Shown here in pieces: positions 4,464-5,323 of a stretch of 5,323 bases of DNA. The translations under genes were made by a program, and so were the position numbers. Numbering within the stretch: position 1 is the first letter of the stretch; each line of letters opens with the position of its first letter. The notes beneath the pieces are model-generated. The model saw nothing but the letters and a program-made list of their open reading frames with translations, was not told the origin of the DNA and ran no database searches. This DNA is from Croceicoccus sp. (GTDB taxonomy: Bacteria; Pseudomonadota; Alphaproteobacteria; Sphingomonadales; Sphingomonadaceae). The stretch spans positions 1 to 5,323 of the forward strand of contig JAPYSD010000290.1 in assembly GCA_029936705.1 (NCBI GenBank), given 5' to 3'.

Positions 4464-5141
4464 ATGACCATCAAATCGAAATCCGCGCTTGCGGAAAAGC
4501 CCTCGCTCGCCCGCCGCAAACTGCTCGCGGCAGTTGCGCTGACACCCGCCCTTGCCGCCGTCCCTGCTCTGGCATCGGTTCCAATGATCGATCGTCGCCA
4601 GTGGGACTCGGCCATGCTTGCCCATCGAAAAGCCGTCGCCGAAGACGATGCCTTTACGCCGATCTACGAGCGCATCCACGAGGCATGGAAGGCTGGCCGA
4701 CCTTCGAACGAAGGAATCCACTGGAAGGAATTTCCGTTCGAGAACCGCGATGTCGTCGCCCGCACGATCGATCTCGACAAGCGGTGGAACGACTTCCTCG
4801 ATGCGGAGGGCAAGACGTGGTGGGCGCCTGACCCCGATGATCGAAAGGCTCGTTACCGCGCCGCGCTGGATAGCGTGCAAGCCTATCGCGATGCCGAGAA
4901 GGCGCACAATCAGGCGAGCGGCATGGCTGACGCTGACGAGCGATGGGAGGCACTCGGCGACAGGGTCTATGAAACCCGCTGCGCTCTTATGGAGATGCCG
5001 GCGCCCGATCTCCCTGCCCTGAAGTGGAAGCTCGACCACCTGCTCGAAGTCGACAGCTCGCAGTCGGTTTCGCCTTGGGCGGAGGAATATGTCGCGCAGA
5101 CCCGCGCCGACATTGCTCGTCTCATGACCGGGGAGGCTTGA
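4464..5141 (+). CDS. Hypothetical exported protein with twin-arginine-like signal
   Basis: A 225-residue protein. The N-terminus has ARRKLLAAVALTPALAAVPALAS (about 16-38), a twin-Arg followed by a moderately hydrophobic span ending in an A-x-A site, fitting a Tat or Sec signal. The rest is mostly helical and charged, with many Trp: RRQWDSAMLAHRKAVAEDDA (44-63), FTPIYERIHEAWKAG (64-78), RWNDFLDAEGKTWW (107-120), a second helical block (YRAALDSVQAYRDAEKAHNQ, 131-150) and a conserved-looking end (MPAPDLPALKWKLDHLLEV, then WAEEYVAQTRADIARL). AGGGA (4452-4456) sits 7 bases before the ATG. The next gene begins one base after its stop and shares the WDxA-type helical motif, so the two look like neighbouring relatives. 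I know this type only as hypothetical proteins in alphaproteobacterial prophages and islands. Confidence 0.83.
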   Translation: MTIKSKSALAEKPSLARRKLLAAVALTPALAAVPALASVPMIDRRQWDSAMLAHRKAVAEDDAFTPIYERIHEAWKAGRPSNEGIHWKEFPFENRDVVARTIDLDKRWNDFLDAEGKTWWAPDPDDRKARYRAALDSVQAYRDAEKAHNQASGMADADERWEALGDRVYETRCALMEMPAPDLPALKWKLDHLLEVDSSQSVSPWAEEYVAQTRADIARLMTGEA

Positions 5142-5142
5142 G

Positions 5143-5323
5143 ATGGATCCGAACAGCATGACCGCCCGCCTGACCTTCAAGCAGGCTGGCCTCGCCACCT
5201 TGGGCCTCGATGCTGCGTGGGATCGCGCCGTCCAGCGCTATCTCCGCTGTGAGACGCTCTACTACGCCGCCGATGCCTTTGGCCCTCTGGCTAAGGAACA
5301 GGAACGGCACACGCTCGAAGTCA
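5143..5323 (+). CDS. Hypothetical protein related to its upstream neighbour (3' end outside window)
   Basis: The first 60 residues of a protein cut by the window edge. GGGGAGG (5130-5136) lies 6 bases before the ATG, inside the upstream gene's last codons, and only one base separates the upstream stop from this start, so translation is probably coupled. The N-terminus (MDPNSMTARLTFKQAGLATL) has no signal sequence, unlike the neighbour. Residues 23-60 (DAAWDRAVQRYLRCETLYYA, then ADAFGPLAKEQERH) follow the same WDxA-x-x-x-x-helix pattern as RRQWDSAMLAHRK in the 4464 gene, so a cytoplasmic relative of the exported protein is likely. Function is not recognised. Confidence 0.75.
   Translation, partial: MDPNSMTARLTFKQAGLATLGLDAAWDRAVQRYLRCETLYYAADAFGPLAKEQERHTLEV

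Noticed and set aside
4269..5198. 309-codon minus-strand frame opposite the exported-protein gene
   Set aside because: The plus frame has a signal peptide, ribosome sites and tight operon spacing. The minus frame is a G+C-driven shadow.

Overview
The window looks like accessory DNA from an alphaproteobacterium, probably a sphingomonad-type genome. This rests on moderately high G+C, the style of the small proteins (for example a VPFPARAANDNAP-type stretch) and the families present. It is inference from sequence only. The left end holds the 3' part of a tyrosine recombinase, so the window probably lies in or beside an integrated mobile element. No att site, tRNA, transposase or CRISPR array is visible.

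Layout. 1-945 (+): integrase C-terminus, then an unrecognised acidic protein whose start overlaps the integrase stop. 984-1867 (+): a compact toxin-antitoxin cassette, with a candidate promoter, a RelE/HigB-type toxin, an HTH antitoxin and a strong intrinsic terminator. 1926-2273 (-): a single-domain PilZ protein facing the cassette. 2280-2890: about 600 bases with no convincing protein gene. This stretch holds two diverged copies of one structured unit (2342-2507 and 2637-2814). Each starts with ATGAAAGA followed by a C-rich hairpin and ends in a GAGGG...CCCTC hairpin followed by G-A-T-T-T. I read these as a tandem pair of possible small RNAs, with minus-strand terminators as the alternative.

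2891-3927 (-): a secreted two-part protein of unknown function, followed 41 bases later by a 54-residue protein with a CxxC knuckle and one membrane segment. That small gene has no ATG, GTG or TTG in a usable place. It has a perfect AGGAGG six bases before a CTG, so it would be missed by ordinary gene callers.

4029-5323: a ribbon-helix-helix regulator (-) is divergent from a plus-strand operon of three genes: a 46-residue protein, a 225-residue protein with a twin-arginine-like signal, and the start of a related protein. The intergenic region carries four GCATGT/ACATGC half-sites in alternating orientation over a palindrome with back-to-back -35-like hexamers. This suggests that the regulator controls both itself and the operon.

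The best candidates for something undescribed are the tandem structured units, the CTG-started small membrane protein, and the RHH-controlled operon of paralogous unknown proteins.
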